Source: JAVBLK01 sp031553565
GTDB lineage: Bacteria > Bacillota > Clostridia > Christensenellales > DUVY01
Reading direction: 5' to 3'
NCBI GenBank assembly: GCA_031553565.1
Contig: JAVBLK010000003.1
Location: 1 to 26,789, forward strand
Length of the DNA stretch: 26,789 nt
Shown: piece after piece, positions 1-7,795 of the stretch
How the letters are laid out: every line of letters starts with the position of its first letter
How positions within the stretch are numbered: position 1 is the first letter of the stretch
Translations under genes and position numbers: made by a program
Notes under the pieces: generated by a model
Databases searched by the model: none
Seen by the model: only the letters and a program-made list of their open reading frames with translations
Told to the model about the DNA's origin: nothing

Positions 1-46
1 ATGAATTATTGCATTTAGGACAGAAAAGTGATACATTTGCAGACAT
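1..46 (-). CDS. Start of a zinc-ribbon protein gene, cut off by the window edge
   Basis: On the minus strand an ATG at 46-44 opens a frame that runs to the window edge and reads MSANVSLFCPKCNNS. A good ribosome-binding site (AAGGAG at 60-55) lies 8 bases upstream. The CPKC pair is the first half of a typical zinc-ribbon knuckle, as found at the start of many small membrane or regulatory proteins in Firmicutes. Only 15 codons are visible, so the function cannot be named. It is divergent from the lipoprotein gene. Confidence 0.6.
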   Translation of the reverse strand, partial: MSANVSLFCPKCNNS

Positions 47-87
47 AAGGCATTCTCCTTTAAGTGATGTTTTGTGTGTGCAAACCA

Positions 88-96
88 ATTATATCA
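88..96 (-). promoter_or_regulatory. Extended -10 promoter for the zinc-ribbon gene
   Basis: On the minus strand TGATATAAT (96-88) is a perfect TATAAT with an upstream TGn extension, 41 bases before the start codon at 46. No good -35 box is visible at 16-18 bases, which is common for extended -10 promoters. Confidence 0.4.
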
Positions 97-163
97 CTTC
101 CGGGACGAGTGCCTTATTTCATGTTAAGTTAACAGAACGAACGGCATAGGAAGGAGAGTCGAT

Positions 164-901
164 ATGAAAAAATTTAAGTTAAAAAAATTGCTGCTTCTTC
201 TGCCGCTCGCCGCGCTGTTCGTATTTTCGGGCTGCATGACGCCGCAGGTGGAGCTGCGGATGGAATACGACAAGATGACCATTGCTATGCTTTCTTCGGA
301 CGCGGCGGCGTATTCGGCAGTTGCGGGCAACGGCGATGTGAAAGCCGCGCTGGATTATATCTATGAAACGGCGCAGGCGACAAAGGCGATGATCATAGGC
401 TTTTCGCAAAAAACAAAGGCTGAAATAGACGCGGTCAACCCGGGCTTCTTCTTAATGCAATCTATCCCAAGCGGCGACGCCAACCAGTCCGCCGTTACAG
501 AATTCCCCTATTACATCAAAGATGTCAAGCTCAGCGTCATGACGATGGGCTTTAAGGTGACTGAAACGGACGGTACACATATGACGGCCGACGCACATTT
601 TATGCTGACCGTGACCGGCACGGCGACCGACTCCGCTGGAAACGTCAAAAAGGACGGCAGCAAGAAAGACATCACCTATACCGCGATGGTGATCCTGCTG
701 GATTTAATGCCCGTTCCTGCCGCGCCGATCAGCTTAAATCTGCACTGGTACAAGATAAGCAACGACAGCGACCCGGCGCCGGTTTACAACCTTATTTACG
801 GCTATGAGAAAACCGGCGAAACCTGGCGGATCACCTCAGCCGCCGACAGCGGTAAGGATATCGTCACGATGGAAGAGCTGGCAAAGCTTATGGGCAGATA
901 A
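164..901 (+). CDS. Putative secreted lipoprotein of unknown function
   Basis: A 245-residue protein with a lipoprotein signal peptide: basic N-terminus (MKKFKLKK), a hydrophobic stretch at residues 9-21 and a lipobox FSGC with the acylated cysteine at position 24. It is therefore expected to be anchored to the outer face of the membrane. The mature part has no transmembrane segment or family motif that I recognise; it is mixed alpha/beta in character with a conserved-looking LNLHWYKI segment near residues 190-197, reminiscent of NTF2-like or DUF-type extracytoplasmic domains, but this is only an impression. The start is set by a strong ribosome-binding site (AGGAAGGAG at 148-156). It is a single-gene unit followed by a terminator at 923-961. 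Confidence 0.75.
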   Translation: MKKFKLKKLLLLLPLAALFVFSGCMTPQVELRMEYDKMTIAMLSSDAAAYSAVAGNGDVKAALDYIYETAQATKAMIIGFSQKTKAEIDAVNPGFFLMQSIPSGDANQSAVTEFPYYIKDVKLSVMTMGFKVTETDGTHMTADAHFMLTVTGTATDSAGNVKKDGSKKDITYTAMVILLDLMPVPAAPISLNLHWYKISNDSDPAPVYNLIYGYEKTGETWRITSAADSGKDIVTMEELAKLMGR

Positions 902-922
902 GGCAAAGCGGCAGAAATCCTG

Positions 923-961
923 ACGCGCCTCCGCGGAACCTCCGCAGGGCGCGTTTTTTTT
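923..961 (+). terminator. Intrinsic terminator after the lipoprotein gene
   Basis: Stem ACGCGCC (923-929) pairs with GGCGCGT (948-954). An inner GCGGA/TCCGC stem is also possible, and a run of eight T follows (954-961). It separates the lipoprotein gene from mnmG. Confidence 0.8.
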
Positions 962-973
962 GCCGCCGCTCTT

Positions 974-1002
974 TTTACTTTTAACGCCAAAGATGGTATA
1001 AT
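974..1002 (+). promoter_or_regulatory. Sigma-A promoter of mnmG-rsmG
   Basis: TTTACT (974-979), 17-base spacer, TATAAT (997-1002). Transcription should start near 1009, leaving only about 9 bases before the ATG at 1018, with no ribosome-binding site in between. Confidence 0.75.
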
Positions 1003-1017
1003 GCTTTGGCAAAAACA

Positions 1018-2883
1018 ATGGATACCAAAGAAAGTTTTTTTATTGATAACAGTTACGACGCGGTCGTAATAGGCGCGGGGCACGCGGGCTGCGAGGCCGC
1101 GCTGGCATTGTCCGGCAACGGTTACCGGACGCTTTTACTGACGCTCAACCTTGAGAGCGTGGCTTTTTTGGCGTGCAATCCGTCTATCGGCGGCACGGCC
1201 AAGGGGCATCTGGTGCGCGAGATCGACGCGATCGGCGGCATGCAGGGCATAACGGCGGATAAAACGCTGCTTTCCTTGCGCATGCTGAACCGCGGCGGCG
1301 GCGCGGCCGTCCACTCGCTGCGCGGCCAGGTCGATAAAAACGCGTACCACAGCTTGATGAAAAAGACCGTCGAGAACGCTGATAACCTGTTTTTAAAGCA
1401 GGGCGAGGCCATAGCTGTTCTTTCTGAAAACGGTAAGGCGGCGGGCGTAAGGACGGCGCTCGGCGTCGAATACAGGGCGAAAGCCGTCGTCGTCGCGACA
1501 GGCGTCTACCTTAACTCCAAGGTGCTGATCGGCGATTGGCAGGAGGAGCGCGGGCCGTCGGGTTTTCTGTCGGCAAAAAGGCTTTCCGGCTCGCTTAAAG
1601 ATTTAGGCTTTTCAATCAGGCGGTTCAAGACCGGCACGCCGGCAAGGATCGACAAACGCAGTATCGACCTTTCTAAATTCGAGGTGCAACGCGGCGAGGC
1701 CGACATCTATCCCTTCTCATTCATGTCGGACAGCGTAAATTACGACGCTGTTCCCTGTTACCTTGGCTACACCAACCAAAGGACGCATGAGGTCATATTA
1801 AAGAATATCAAGCGCAGCGCGATGTACAGCGGCAATATAACGGGCACCGGCGCGCGGTACTGCCCCTCGATCGAGGACAAGATCGTGCGCTTTGCCGACA
1901 AGGACCGCCACCAGCTGTTTTTAGAGCCCGAGGGCGCGGACACCAACGAGATATACGTCCAGGGCGTTTCGACCAGCCTGCCGGTGGACGTGCAGCAGCA
2001 GCTTTTGCAAAGCATCTCCGGCCTGGAAAACGTGCGGATCATGCGCGACGCATACGCGATCGAGTACGACTGCATCGACAGCCGCGCGCTGGACCGGAGC
2101 CTTATGTCAAAGGATATAGAGGGCCTGTTCTTTGCCGGGCAGATAAACGGCACCAGCGGCTATGAGGAGGCCGCCGCCCAGGGGCTGATGGCAGGGATAA
2201 ACGCCGCGCTGCTGCTTCGCGGCGAGCCGCCCTATGTTTTGAGGCGCGACGAGGCGTACATCGGCGTGCTGATCGACGACCTTGTGACCAAGGGCACCAA
2301 CGAACCCTACCGCATGATGACGGGGCGCGCCGAGTACCGGCTGACACTGCGGCAGGATAACGCCGACCTCAGGCTTACCGCGGGCGCGGCGCGGTGCGGG
2401 CTTGTCTCGAACGCGCGCCGCGAGAGGTTTGACCGGAAATACGGGGACTATATGCGCGCAAAGGCACAGCTTAATACCGTATATCCGCCAGCCGCGCTGC
2501 AAACGCTTTTCGCCGAATGCGGCGAGGCTTTGCCGAAAACCGGGCTTACCCTGGCGTCGGTTATAAAGCGCGGGAATATAACCGCCCGCGACGCCGCGCG
2601 GTTTCTAGGCTGCTTTCAGGGGCTTTTAAGCGACGCGCTGCTTGCCCTAGAGACCGAGCTTAAGTACGAAGGCTATTTAAAACGGCAGGCGCTGCAGATC
2701 GAAAAGGCCAGGAAAATGGAGCAGACGAGTATTCCGGACGGCTTCGATTACAGCAAGCTCAAGGGGCTCAGGATCGAGGCGCGGCAAAAGCTGTCAGCGA
2801 TCCGCCCGTCGTCGGTCGGCCAGGCGGCAAGGATCAGCGGCGTCAACCCCGCCGACATAGCGGTGTTATTATTGAGCCTGTAA
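1018..2883 (+). CDS. mnmG: tRNA uridine-5-carboxymethylaminomethyl modification enzyme MnmG (GidA)
   Basis: FAD-dependent subunit that, with MnmE, builds the cmnm5 group on wobble uridine 34 of certain tRNAs in the cytoplasm. The predicted 621-residue protein is close to the usual 620-630. The N-terminal dinucleotide-binding motif GAGHAG is at residues 19-24. The family signatures CNPSIGGTAKGHLVREIDAIGG and GQINGTSGYEEAAAQGL (in part) are present, as is the helical C-terminal MnmE/tRNA-binding region ending in the SSVGQAARISGVNPADI segment. A TTG at 1006 is in frame, but it lies only 3 bases after the -10 box, so the ATG at 1018 is preferred. The mRNA would have a very short leader without a Shine-Dalgarno site. 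rsmG follows 12 bases downstream, the common Firmicute order. Confidence 0.97.
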   Translation: MDTKESFFIDNSYDAVVIGAGHAGCEAALALSGNGYRTLLLTLNLESVAFLACNPSIGGTAKGHLVREIDAIGGMQGITADKTLLSLRMLNRGGGAAVHSLRGQVDKNAYHSLMKKTVENADNLFLKQGEAIAVLSENGKAAGVRTALGVEYRAKAVVVATGVYLNSKVLIGDWQEERGPSGFLSAKRLSGSLKDLGFSIRRFKTGTPARIDKRSIDLSKFEVQRGEADIYPFSFMSDSVNYDAVPCYLGYTNQRTHEVILKNIKRSAMYSGNITGTGARYCPSIEDKIVRFADKDRHQLFLEPEGADTNEIYVQGVSTSLPVDVQQQLLQSISGLENVRIMRDAYAIEYDCIDSRALDRSLMSKDIEGLFFAGQINGTSGYEEAAAQGLMAGINAALLLRGEPPYVLRRDEAYIGVLIDDLVTKGTNEPYRMMTGRAEYRLTLRQDNADLRLTAGAARCGLVSNARRERFDRKYGDYMRAKAQLNTVYPPAALQTLFAECGEALPKTGLTLASVIKRGNITARDAARFLGCFQGLLSDALLALETELKYEGYLKRQALQIEKARKMEQTSIPDGFDYSKLKGLRIEARQKLSAIRPSSVGQAARISGVNPADIAVLLLSL

Positions 2884-2895
2884 ACGCAAATTACG

Positions 2896-3606
2896 ATGAA
2901 CGATCTTATAAAAAAACATCAAAGCGAATTTGACTTATATTATTCCCTGCTGGCCGAATGGAATGAAAAATTCAACCTGACGGCCATAACAGACAGGGAA
3001 TCGGTTTTCGCGCGCCATTTTTGCGACAGCATTTCGGCGGCGGGATATCTGCCGCAAAATGCATCGGTCTGCGATATAGGCAGCGGCGCGGGCTTCCCCG
3101 GCCTGCCGCTTAAGATCGTCCGCCCGGATATAAATATCACGCTTATCGACAGCGTGAACAAAAAGGTCGGCTTTTTAAACGAGGTCATTGCCCGGCTTGG
3201 CCTGAAGAACGCCGCCGCCTTCCATGTCCGCGCCGAGGACGCGGCAAGCCCGGATAAATACCGCGGAAAGTTCAACGTCACGCTTTCCCGCGCGGTCGCC
3301 CCCCTGCCCGTCCTTTGCGAATACGCCCTGCCGCTGACCAAACCCGGCGGCGTTTTTATCGCCTACAAAGCGTCGTCCGGCGAAAAAGAGGAAACCGCTT
3401 CAGCGCAGAACGCATTGAAAATACTGGGCGGCAGGCTGAAGCAAACAGCCCCTTATACCTTGACCGCGCCCGTAAAGGCCGGCGCGGACGGCAGCCCGAC
3501 CGGAACGGAGGATATCGCCCTCTCCCTTATCATAATCGAAAAGACCGCGGAGTGCCCGTTAAAATACCCGCGCGGCGGTAATAAACCGAGGCTGCAGCCC
3601 TTATAA
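2896..3606 (+). CDS. rsmG: 16S rRNA (guanine-527-N7)-methyltransferase RsmG (GidB)
   Basis: SAM-dependent methylase of G527 in 16S rRNA, a site whose loss gives low-level streptomycin resistance in several bacteria. The 236 residues match the family length. The signature EWNEKFNLTAI is at about residues 21-31, the SAM-binding loop DIGSGAGFPG at 60-69, and the acidic LIDSVNKK and SRAVAPL segments follow. It begins 12 bases after the mnmG stop codon and has no promoter of its own, so it is co-transcribed with mnmG. No clear ribosome-binding site precedes the ATG, so translation may depend on coupling with mnmG. No convincing T-rich terminator follows; a weak 5-bp hairpin with T5 ends near 3650. 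Confidence 0.95.
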   Translation: MNDLIKKHQSEFDLYYSLLAEWNEKFNLTAITDRESVFARHFCDSISAAGYLPQNASVCDIGSGAGFPGLPLKIVRPDINITLIDSVNKKVGFLNEVIARLGLKNAAAFHVRAEDAASPDKYRGKFNVTLSRAVAPLPVLCEYALPLTKPGGVFIAYKASSGEKEETASAQNALKILGGRLKQTAPYTLTAPVKAGADGSPTGTEDIALSLIIIEKTAECPLKYPRGGNKPRLQPL

Positions 3607-3645
3607 GCCCGGCACATTTTAATGGAAAGCAAACCCTCCTTTCGC

Positions 3646-3776
3646 TTTTTATCAGAAAAACGTCGTTAAATGCCAAACTAACTTCCGCCAAGACCCTTTG
3701 TCACACTAACTTCCACATCTAACTTCCACTCTGGAACTTACTTTGGCATTGGACGCTTTCACTTTTATCAGAAAAA
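3646..3776. repeat. Nested direct and inverted repeats in the rsmG-tRNA spacer
   Basis: The 266-base gap between rsmG and the tRNAs has no gene. It holds a direct repeat TTTTATCAGAAAAA (about 3647-3660 and 3763-3776). Between the two copies is a 17-base inverted pair, ATGCCAAACTAACTTCC (3670-3686) and GGAACTTACTTTGGCAT (3733-3749), with two mismatches. CTAACTTCC occurs three times (3678-3686, 3706-3714, 3719-3727). The arrangement resembles a small inserted element with flanking duplication, but no transposase is present. Confidence 0.55.
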
Positions 3777-3808
3777 ACCGGTTTTAAAACAAAACCTTTT
3801 TAGAACGC

Positions 3809-3837
3809 TTTACAAAAAAGCCGGTTTGATATATAAT
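3809..3837 (+). promoter_or_regulatory. Strong promoter of the tRNA pair
   Basis: TTTACA (3809-3814), exactly 17 bases, TATAAT (3832-3837). It lies 35 bases before tRNA-Met and is the best sigma-A match in the window, as expected for stable RNA. Confidence 0.85.
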
Positions 3838-3872
3838 ATTAAAGCTTTTCATATGATTATGGAAGCGCATGT

Positions 3873-3947
3873 GGCGGCATAGCTCAGCGGTAGAGCAATC
3901 GGTTCATACCCGATCGGTCGATGGTTCAAATCTGTCTGCCGCTACCA
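3873..3947 (+). tRNA. tRNA-Met (CAT), elongator type
   Basis: A 75-base cloverleaf: acceptor GGCGGCA/TGCCGCT (a G-T first pair), D-arm GCTC/GAGC, anticodon stem ATCGG/CCGAT with loop TTCATAC (anticodon CAT), T-arm GATGG/CTGTC with loop TTCAAAT, and encoded ACCA. It lacks the three G-C pairs above the anticodon loop and the C1-A72 mismatch of initiator tRNA, so it is elongator Met rather than fMet. A lysidine tRNA-Ile with the same anticodon cannot be strictly excluded but fits less well. Confidence 0.93.
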
Positions 3948-3952
3948 CAAAC

Positions 3953-3975
3953 GCCGGACGGAATAACCGTCCGGC
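3953..3975 (+). other. Perfect 9-bp hairpin between the two tRNAs
   Basis: GCCGGACGG (3953-3961), AATAA loop, CCGTCCGGC (3967-3975), with no T-run after it. It is better read as a processing or spacer structure in a tRNA-Met/tRNA-Glu precursor than as a terminator. Confidence 0.6.
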
Positions 3976-3984
3976 ATTCATAAT

Positions 3985-4059
3985 GGCCCCGTGGTCAAGC
4001 GGTTAAGACATCGCCCTTTCACGGCGGTATCGCGGGTTCGATTCCCGCCGGGGTCACCA
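3985..4059 (+). tRNA. tRNA-Glu (TTC)
   Basis: A 75-base cloverleaf: acceptor GGCCCCG/CGGGGTC, D-arm with GTC/GAC, anticodon stem TCGCC/GGCGG with loop CTTTCAC (anticodon TTC), T-arm GCGGG/CCCGC with loop TTCGATT, and encoded ACCA. It shares the promoter upstream of tRNA-Met and is followed by a terminator. Confidence 0.95.
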
Positions 4060-4064
4060 ACCTG

Positions 4065-4096
4065 AGGGCATCATAATGGATGCCCTTTTTCTTTTC
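4065..4096 (+). terminator. Terminator of the tRNA operon
   Basis: AGGGCATC (4065-4072), 6-base loop, GATGCCCT (4079-4086), then a T-rich tail TTTTTCTTTTCC. It insulates the tRNAs from the restriction-modification genes. Confidence 0.88.
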
Positions 4097-4136
4097 CTAT
4101 GCGATCTGCACGTTTGTTCGGTGTATTGTTTTTTGC

Positions 4137-4165
4137 TTGCTATATCTTTATTTTTAGTATATAAT
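4137..4165 (+). promoter_or_regulatory. Promoter of the restriction-modification operon
   Basis: TTGCTA (4137-4142), 17 bases, TATAAT (4160-4165). Start expected near 4172, followed by the ribosome-binding site AGGAG at 4181-4185. Confidence 0.7.
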
Positions 4166-4189
4166 TCTAAGTGAAAAAATAGGAGAAAC

Positions 4190-5257
4190 ATGGGCGAGCC
4201 TGCGAAACAATTGAATAATTTGCCATCAGCAGGAAAGCACTCTTTTACCGCAGTAGAATTGTTCGCCGGAGCCGGCGGGCTGGCGCTTGGCATTGAAAAA
4301 GCCGGCTTTGATACTATTGCATTTATCGAGTATAATAAAGACGCTGCTGATACATTAAAAACTAATCGTCCGGCCTGGAATGTACTTTGCCGCGATATAG
4401 CCGACATTTCGCATAGTAACCTAGTAAAACTTTTCGGCATGGAGGTCGGCGAACTGGATTTACTGTCCGGCGGCGCGCCCTGTCAATCTTTTTCATATGC
4501 AGGAAGCCGGCTGGGGCTGGAAGACACGCGTGGAACTCTGTTTTACCACTTTGCCGTTTTTTTGAAAAAACTGCAACCAAAAACCTTTTTATTCGAAAAC
4601 GTAAAGGGGCTGCTGACTCACAACGGAGGAGCAACATATAAAACGATCCTTGAAGTTTTTGAACAAGCTGGGTACGCCATTCAAAAACGTGTTTTGAACG
4701 CTTGGGATTACGGCGTTGCCCAAAAAAGGGAGCGCTTAATTACTATCGGAACGCGTAACGACTTAGCGGGAAAAATCAACATCAAGTTCCCTCTTCCCAA
4801 ACAATATAAACCTGTTTTATGGGATGTTTTGCAGAATGTCCCCGATGGCCCTTGCGCATTATATTCCGAGAGCAAACGCAAAATTTATGAGCTTGTGCCT
4901 CCGGGCGGTTACTGGCGGGATATCCCCCCGGAAATCGCTAAGAGCTATATGAAAAGCTGTTGGAATATGGGTGGCGGCAGAACAGGGATTTTGCGCCGCA
5001 TGTCTTTTGACGAGCCTGCATTAACCGTTTTGACTTCCCCATCCCAAAAACAGACGGACAGATGCCATCCGTCGGAGCCCCGTCCCTTCAGCGTCCGGGA
5101 AAACGCACGTTGCCAAAGTTTCCCTGACGATTGGGTTTTCTGCGGTACGATCGGAAGCCAGTACAGGCAGGTCGGCAATGCCGTGCCTGTAAATCTGGCA
5201 TATGAGATTGCCCGGGAAATTTATAAAAGTTTGGAGAAAGCGCAATGCCGCGACTGA
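4190..5257 (+). CDS. DNA (cytosine-5-)-methyltransferase of a type II restriction-modification system
   Basis: Transfers a methyl group from SAM to C5 of cytosine in a short recognition site and so protects host DNA from the partner nuclease. All core C5-methylase motifs are in order: FAGAGG (motif I, residues 25-30), the catalytic PCQS with Cys98 (IV), ENVKG (VI, 136-140), QKRER (VIII, 178-182), a variable target-recognition region around 210-300, and GNAVP (X, about 329-333). Length 355 fits a single-domain methylase. AGGAG sets the start. The stop overlaps the endonuclease start by 13 bases, so the two are translationally coupled. The gene is more AT-rich than its neighbours, which suggests acquisition. 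GGNCC is predicted as the target only by association with the endonuclease next door. Confidence 0.95.
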   Translation: MGEPAKQLNNLPSAGKHSFTAVELFAGAGGLALGIEKAGFDTIAFIEYNKDAADTLKTNRPAWNVLCRDIADISHSNLVKLFGMEVGELDLLSGGAPCQSFSYAGSRLGLEDTRGTLFYHFAVFLKKLQPKTFLFENVKGLLTHNGGATYKTILEVFEQAGYAIQKRVLNAWDYGVAQKRERLITIGTRNDLAGKINIKFPLPKQYKPVLWDVLQNVPDGPCALYSESKRKIYELVPPGGYWRDIPPEIAKSYMKSCWNMGGGRTGILRRMSFDEPALTVLTSPSQKQTDRCHPSEPRPFSVRENARCQSFPDDWVFCGTIGSQYRQVGNAVPVNLAYEIAREIYKSLEKAQCRD

Positions 5258-6027
5258 GTTTTATATCTGATGAAAACTTGAAAAAACATATTCAGCTTAC
5301 TATCCAGCATTATGGGGAAAAGCTTGACCCTTACGATATCAAAAAGTTTAACAGCAATATTATTGACCCGATAAAACTGATTTTTGATAAAACGGTTTAT
5401 CGATATAGTTGGGAAGAAATTATTAAAAACGAAATATCACGTCAGCGAGATAAATCGAACAACAACGATATAGGCTATTTCCATCAACGCATATTTCAGT
5501 ATATGGCCGATTGCTCCGTTCCCGCAGCAGGGTGGGATGTGATATATCGCCCCGAGCAACGCATTGCCCTGCCAAATGACGATAATGTCAAAACCGTGTT
5601 TGTCGAAATGAAAAACAAACACAATACAATGAATTCCGCATCCGGTGCGAAAACATATCTAAGTATGCAAAGTCAATTGCTTGCCGACGATGATTGCGCT
5701 TGTTTTCTTGTTGAAGTTATTGCAAAACACTCGCAAAATATTATTTGGGAAATTAGCGTTGACGGCAAAAAACAAAAGCACCGCAGGATACGACGTGTCA
5801 GCATTGATGACTTTTACAGAATTGTCACCGGACAATCTGACGCGTTTTTTCATATGTGCATGGTTCTGCCCGGCCTTATTGAGGAAGTTGTTAATAACGC
5901 TTGTGCCGCCGCCGTGCCAAACGATACTGTGCTTGAAGAACTCAACAGCCTTGTTGAGCGTGATAACGGCTCCATGGCTTTAGCTTTGTATTTATTAGGA
6001 TTCGGAGCGTATAAAGGTTTCCAATAA
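5245..6027 (+). CDS. Eco47II/Sau96I-family type II restriction endonuclease (predicted GGNCC)
   Basis: Predicted 260-residue endonuclease that cuts unmethylated sites. I recognise the family from FISDENLKKHI near the start, NIIDPIKL at 39-46, RQRDKSNNNDIGYFHQ at 67-82 and especially VEMKNKHNTMNS at 120-131. D98 in the GWDV segment with E121-x-K123 could form a PD-(D/E)xK active site; this is inferred from spacing. GGAG at 5233-5236 sits 8 bases before the ATG, inside the end of the methylase gene, so the nuclease is made after the methylase from the same mRNA. Eco47II-like enzymes recognise GGNCC. No obvious terminator follows; uvrC converges 85 bases downstream. Confidence 0.87.
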   Translation: MPRLSFISDENLKKHIQLTIQHYGEKLDPYDIKKFNSNIIDPIKLIFDKTVYRYSWEEIIKNEISRQRDKSNNNDIGYFHQRIFQYMADCSVPAAGWDVIYRPEQRIALPNDDNVKTVFVEMKNKHNTMNSASGAKTYLSMQSQLLADDDCACFLVEVIAKHSQNIIWEISVDGKKQKHRRIRRVSIDDFYRIVTGQSDAFFHMCMVLPGLIEEVVNNACAAAVPNDTVLEELNSLVERDNGSMALALYLLGFGAYKGFQ

Positions 6028-6112
6028 TTTTCTTTTATTCGTAAGAATCTTCCATTAGGCTTCGTATCAGCTTCGGTTACTGCGGATTGCACATAAATTT
6101 CCGCGTTAAAAA

Positions 6113-7789
6113 CTATTTCTCTTTCTTTTTTACCATCTGCGCCTTGAAGTTCTTTTCCCTGGTTTTTCTGTGATAGGTTATGGCAAAGCGGTGGGCTTCG
6201 TCGCGGACGCGCTGCAACAGCTTTAAGGCGTTGCTGCGCTTATCCAATAATACCGGGTCGCTTTCGCCTACACGGAAGACCTCCTCCTCGCGCTTGGCAA
6301 GGCCGATCATCGGGTAATTTAAGCCCAGTTCTGTCATGGCGGCGTGCGCGGAGGACAGCTGGCCTTTGCCGCCGTCCACCACGATCAGGTCGGGGGGCAG
6401 GGCGAACGTTTCGTCGCCCGCTTTGTCGCGCAGCAGCCGGCGCTTTAGGACTTCCTTCATACTGGCAAAGTCGTCTGCGCCCTCGACCGTTTTGATCTTG
6501 AACCTGCGGTAGTCCTTTTTCGCCGCCTCGCCGTTGATAAAGACGACCATGGACGCAACCTTGTCCACGCCGCTGATGTTGGATATATCAAAGCATTCTA
6601 TCCTGTGCGGCGTCTTAGAAAGCTCCAGCGCCTTTTGCAGCTGCAATACCGCGCCCAGGGTAAAGTCCTCCTTGCGTTTAATAGTATCCAGTGATTTCAC
6701 TAAATAGTCGTGCGCGTTAAGCGCCGCCGTATCGAGGAGCTTCTTTCTGACGCCCTTTTGCGGGACTGTAAACTCCGGCTTTATCCCCGTCCGTTCCAAG
6801 ATATACTGCTGTGCGGCGTCCTCTCCCTCTATATTTACGGCAGTAACGACCTCGGGCGGCGGCACGGCCTTATCCGCGTAATAGCGCGTAATAAACTCGG
6901 ACAGCGCCTGCCCCTCTGACAGCGACACATCGGTCACGGGGAAGTTCTCGCAGCCTATTGACTTGCCGCCGCGCACCATCAGCACCGATACCGCCGCGTG
7001 AAGGCCGCTTTCGGCATAGGCGAACACGTCCATAGATATGTTTTTGGGAAGATCCGTCACCGCGCGCTCGGTTAGCCGCGACAGCATCAAAAGGTAGTCG
7101 CGGCAGCGCACCGCTGTCTCGAACTCCTCCCTGCCGGCGGCGGCAAGCATCTTTTCCTTTAATGCGGCTTCGATCGCGTCGTCCTTGCCGTTTAAAAAGG
7201 CCGCCGCCTGCTCCATGACGGCTGCATAGCCTTCCTTGGTGACTCTGCCCTTGCAGGGCGCGCTGCAAAGGTGCATGTGGTAATTAAGGCATTCCCTGTG
7301 ATTCTTAGGCACCTTGCTTAAATTTAGGCCGCAGGTGCGTATCGGGTATGCGGATTTTATAAGCTCGACGATATCCCTCGCCCTTATCCCGTTAAAATAC
7401 GGCCCGAAATATCTGGCGCCGTCCTTTTTTAACCGCCGCGTGATCTCCAGCGCGGGGTAATCGGCCTTGAAGTTTATCTTGATGTACGGATAGGATTTAT
7501 CATCCTTTAAGAGGATGTTGTACTGGGGCATGTGTTTTTTGATGAGGTTGTTTTCCAGCGCCAGCGCGTCCTTTTCGGACGAGGTGATGATGTATCGGAA
7601 GCCGGCGACGCGCTCCACCATCCTCTGCACCTTTTCGGGCTTGCTTCCGGACTGGTGAAAATACTGGCGCACGCGGTTCTTTAATACCACTGCCTTGCCC
7701 ACGTAAATGACCGTCCCCTCGGCGTCATACATGATATATACGCCACTGGACGCAGGCAGATCCTTCAGTTTTTCCTCTAGGTCGGGCAT
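6113..7789 (-). CDS. uvrC: Excinuclease ABC subunit C (UvrC), lacking the C-terminal HhH domain
   Basis: Nuclease subunit of nucleotide excision repair that incises on both sides of a lesion bound by UvrB. Visible parts: N-terminal GIY-YIG domain (GVY 16-18, YVGKA 29-33), a four-cysteine group (C153, C167, C175, C179) where UvrC proteins can bind an iron-sulfur cluster, the UVR/UvrB-binding helix pair (about 205-237), and an RNase H-like nuclease with D401, D472 and H533. The protein ends at residue 558, just after the HRFAITYHRK segment, where most family members (about 590-610 residues) continue into a DNA-binding double helix-hairpin-helix domain. No remnant of that domain is visible in the next 85 bases. 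The ATG sits 6 bases after a TATAAT, so the mRNA is predicted leaderless. It converges on the restriction genes and diverges from degV. Confidence 0.96.
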   Translation of the reverse strand: MPDLEEKLKDLPASSGVYIMYDAEGTVIYVGKAVVLKNRVRQYFHQSGSKPEKVQRMVERVAGFRYIITSSEKDALALENNLIKKHMPQYNILLKDDKSYPYIKINFKADYPALEITRRLKKDGARYFGPYFNGIRARDIVELIKSAYPIRTCGLNLSKVPKNHRECLNYHMHLCSAPCKGRVTKEGYAAVMEQAAAFLNGKDDAIEAALKEKMLAAAGREEFETAVRCRDYLLMLSRLTERAVTDLPKNISMDVFAYAESGLHAAVSVLMVRGGKSIGCENFPVTDVSLSEGQALSEFITRYYADKAVPPPEVVTAVNIEGEDAAQQYILERTGIKPEFTVPQKGVRKKLLDTAALNAHDYLVKSLDTIKRKEDFTLGAVLQLQKALELSKTPHRIECFDISNISGVDKVASMVVFINGEAAKKDYRRFKIKTVEGADDFASMKEVLKRRLLRDKAGDETFALPPDLIVVDGGKGQLSSAHAAMTELGLNYPMIGLAKREEEVFRVGESDPVLLDKRSNALKLLQRVRDEAHRFAITYHRKTREKNFKAQMVKKKEK

Positions 7790-7795
7790 GGACGT

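Noticed and set aside
1006..1017. TTG start giving a four-residue longer MnmG
   Set aside because: It begins only 3 bases after the -10 box and would lie before the predicted transcription start; ATG 1018 is more plausible.
3678..3727. CRISPR-like array formed by the three CTAACTTCC copies
   Set aside because: Repeats are only 9 bases, spacing is irregular (28 and 13 bases) and no cas genes are present.
4035..6112. tRNA-Glu attachment site bounding the restriction genes
   Set aside because: I found no second copy of the tRNA-Glu 3-prime end before uvrC and no integrase gene.
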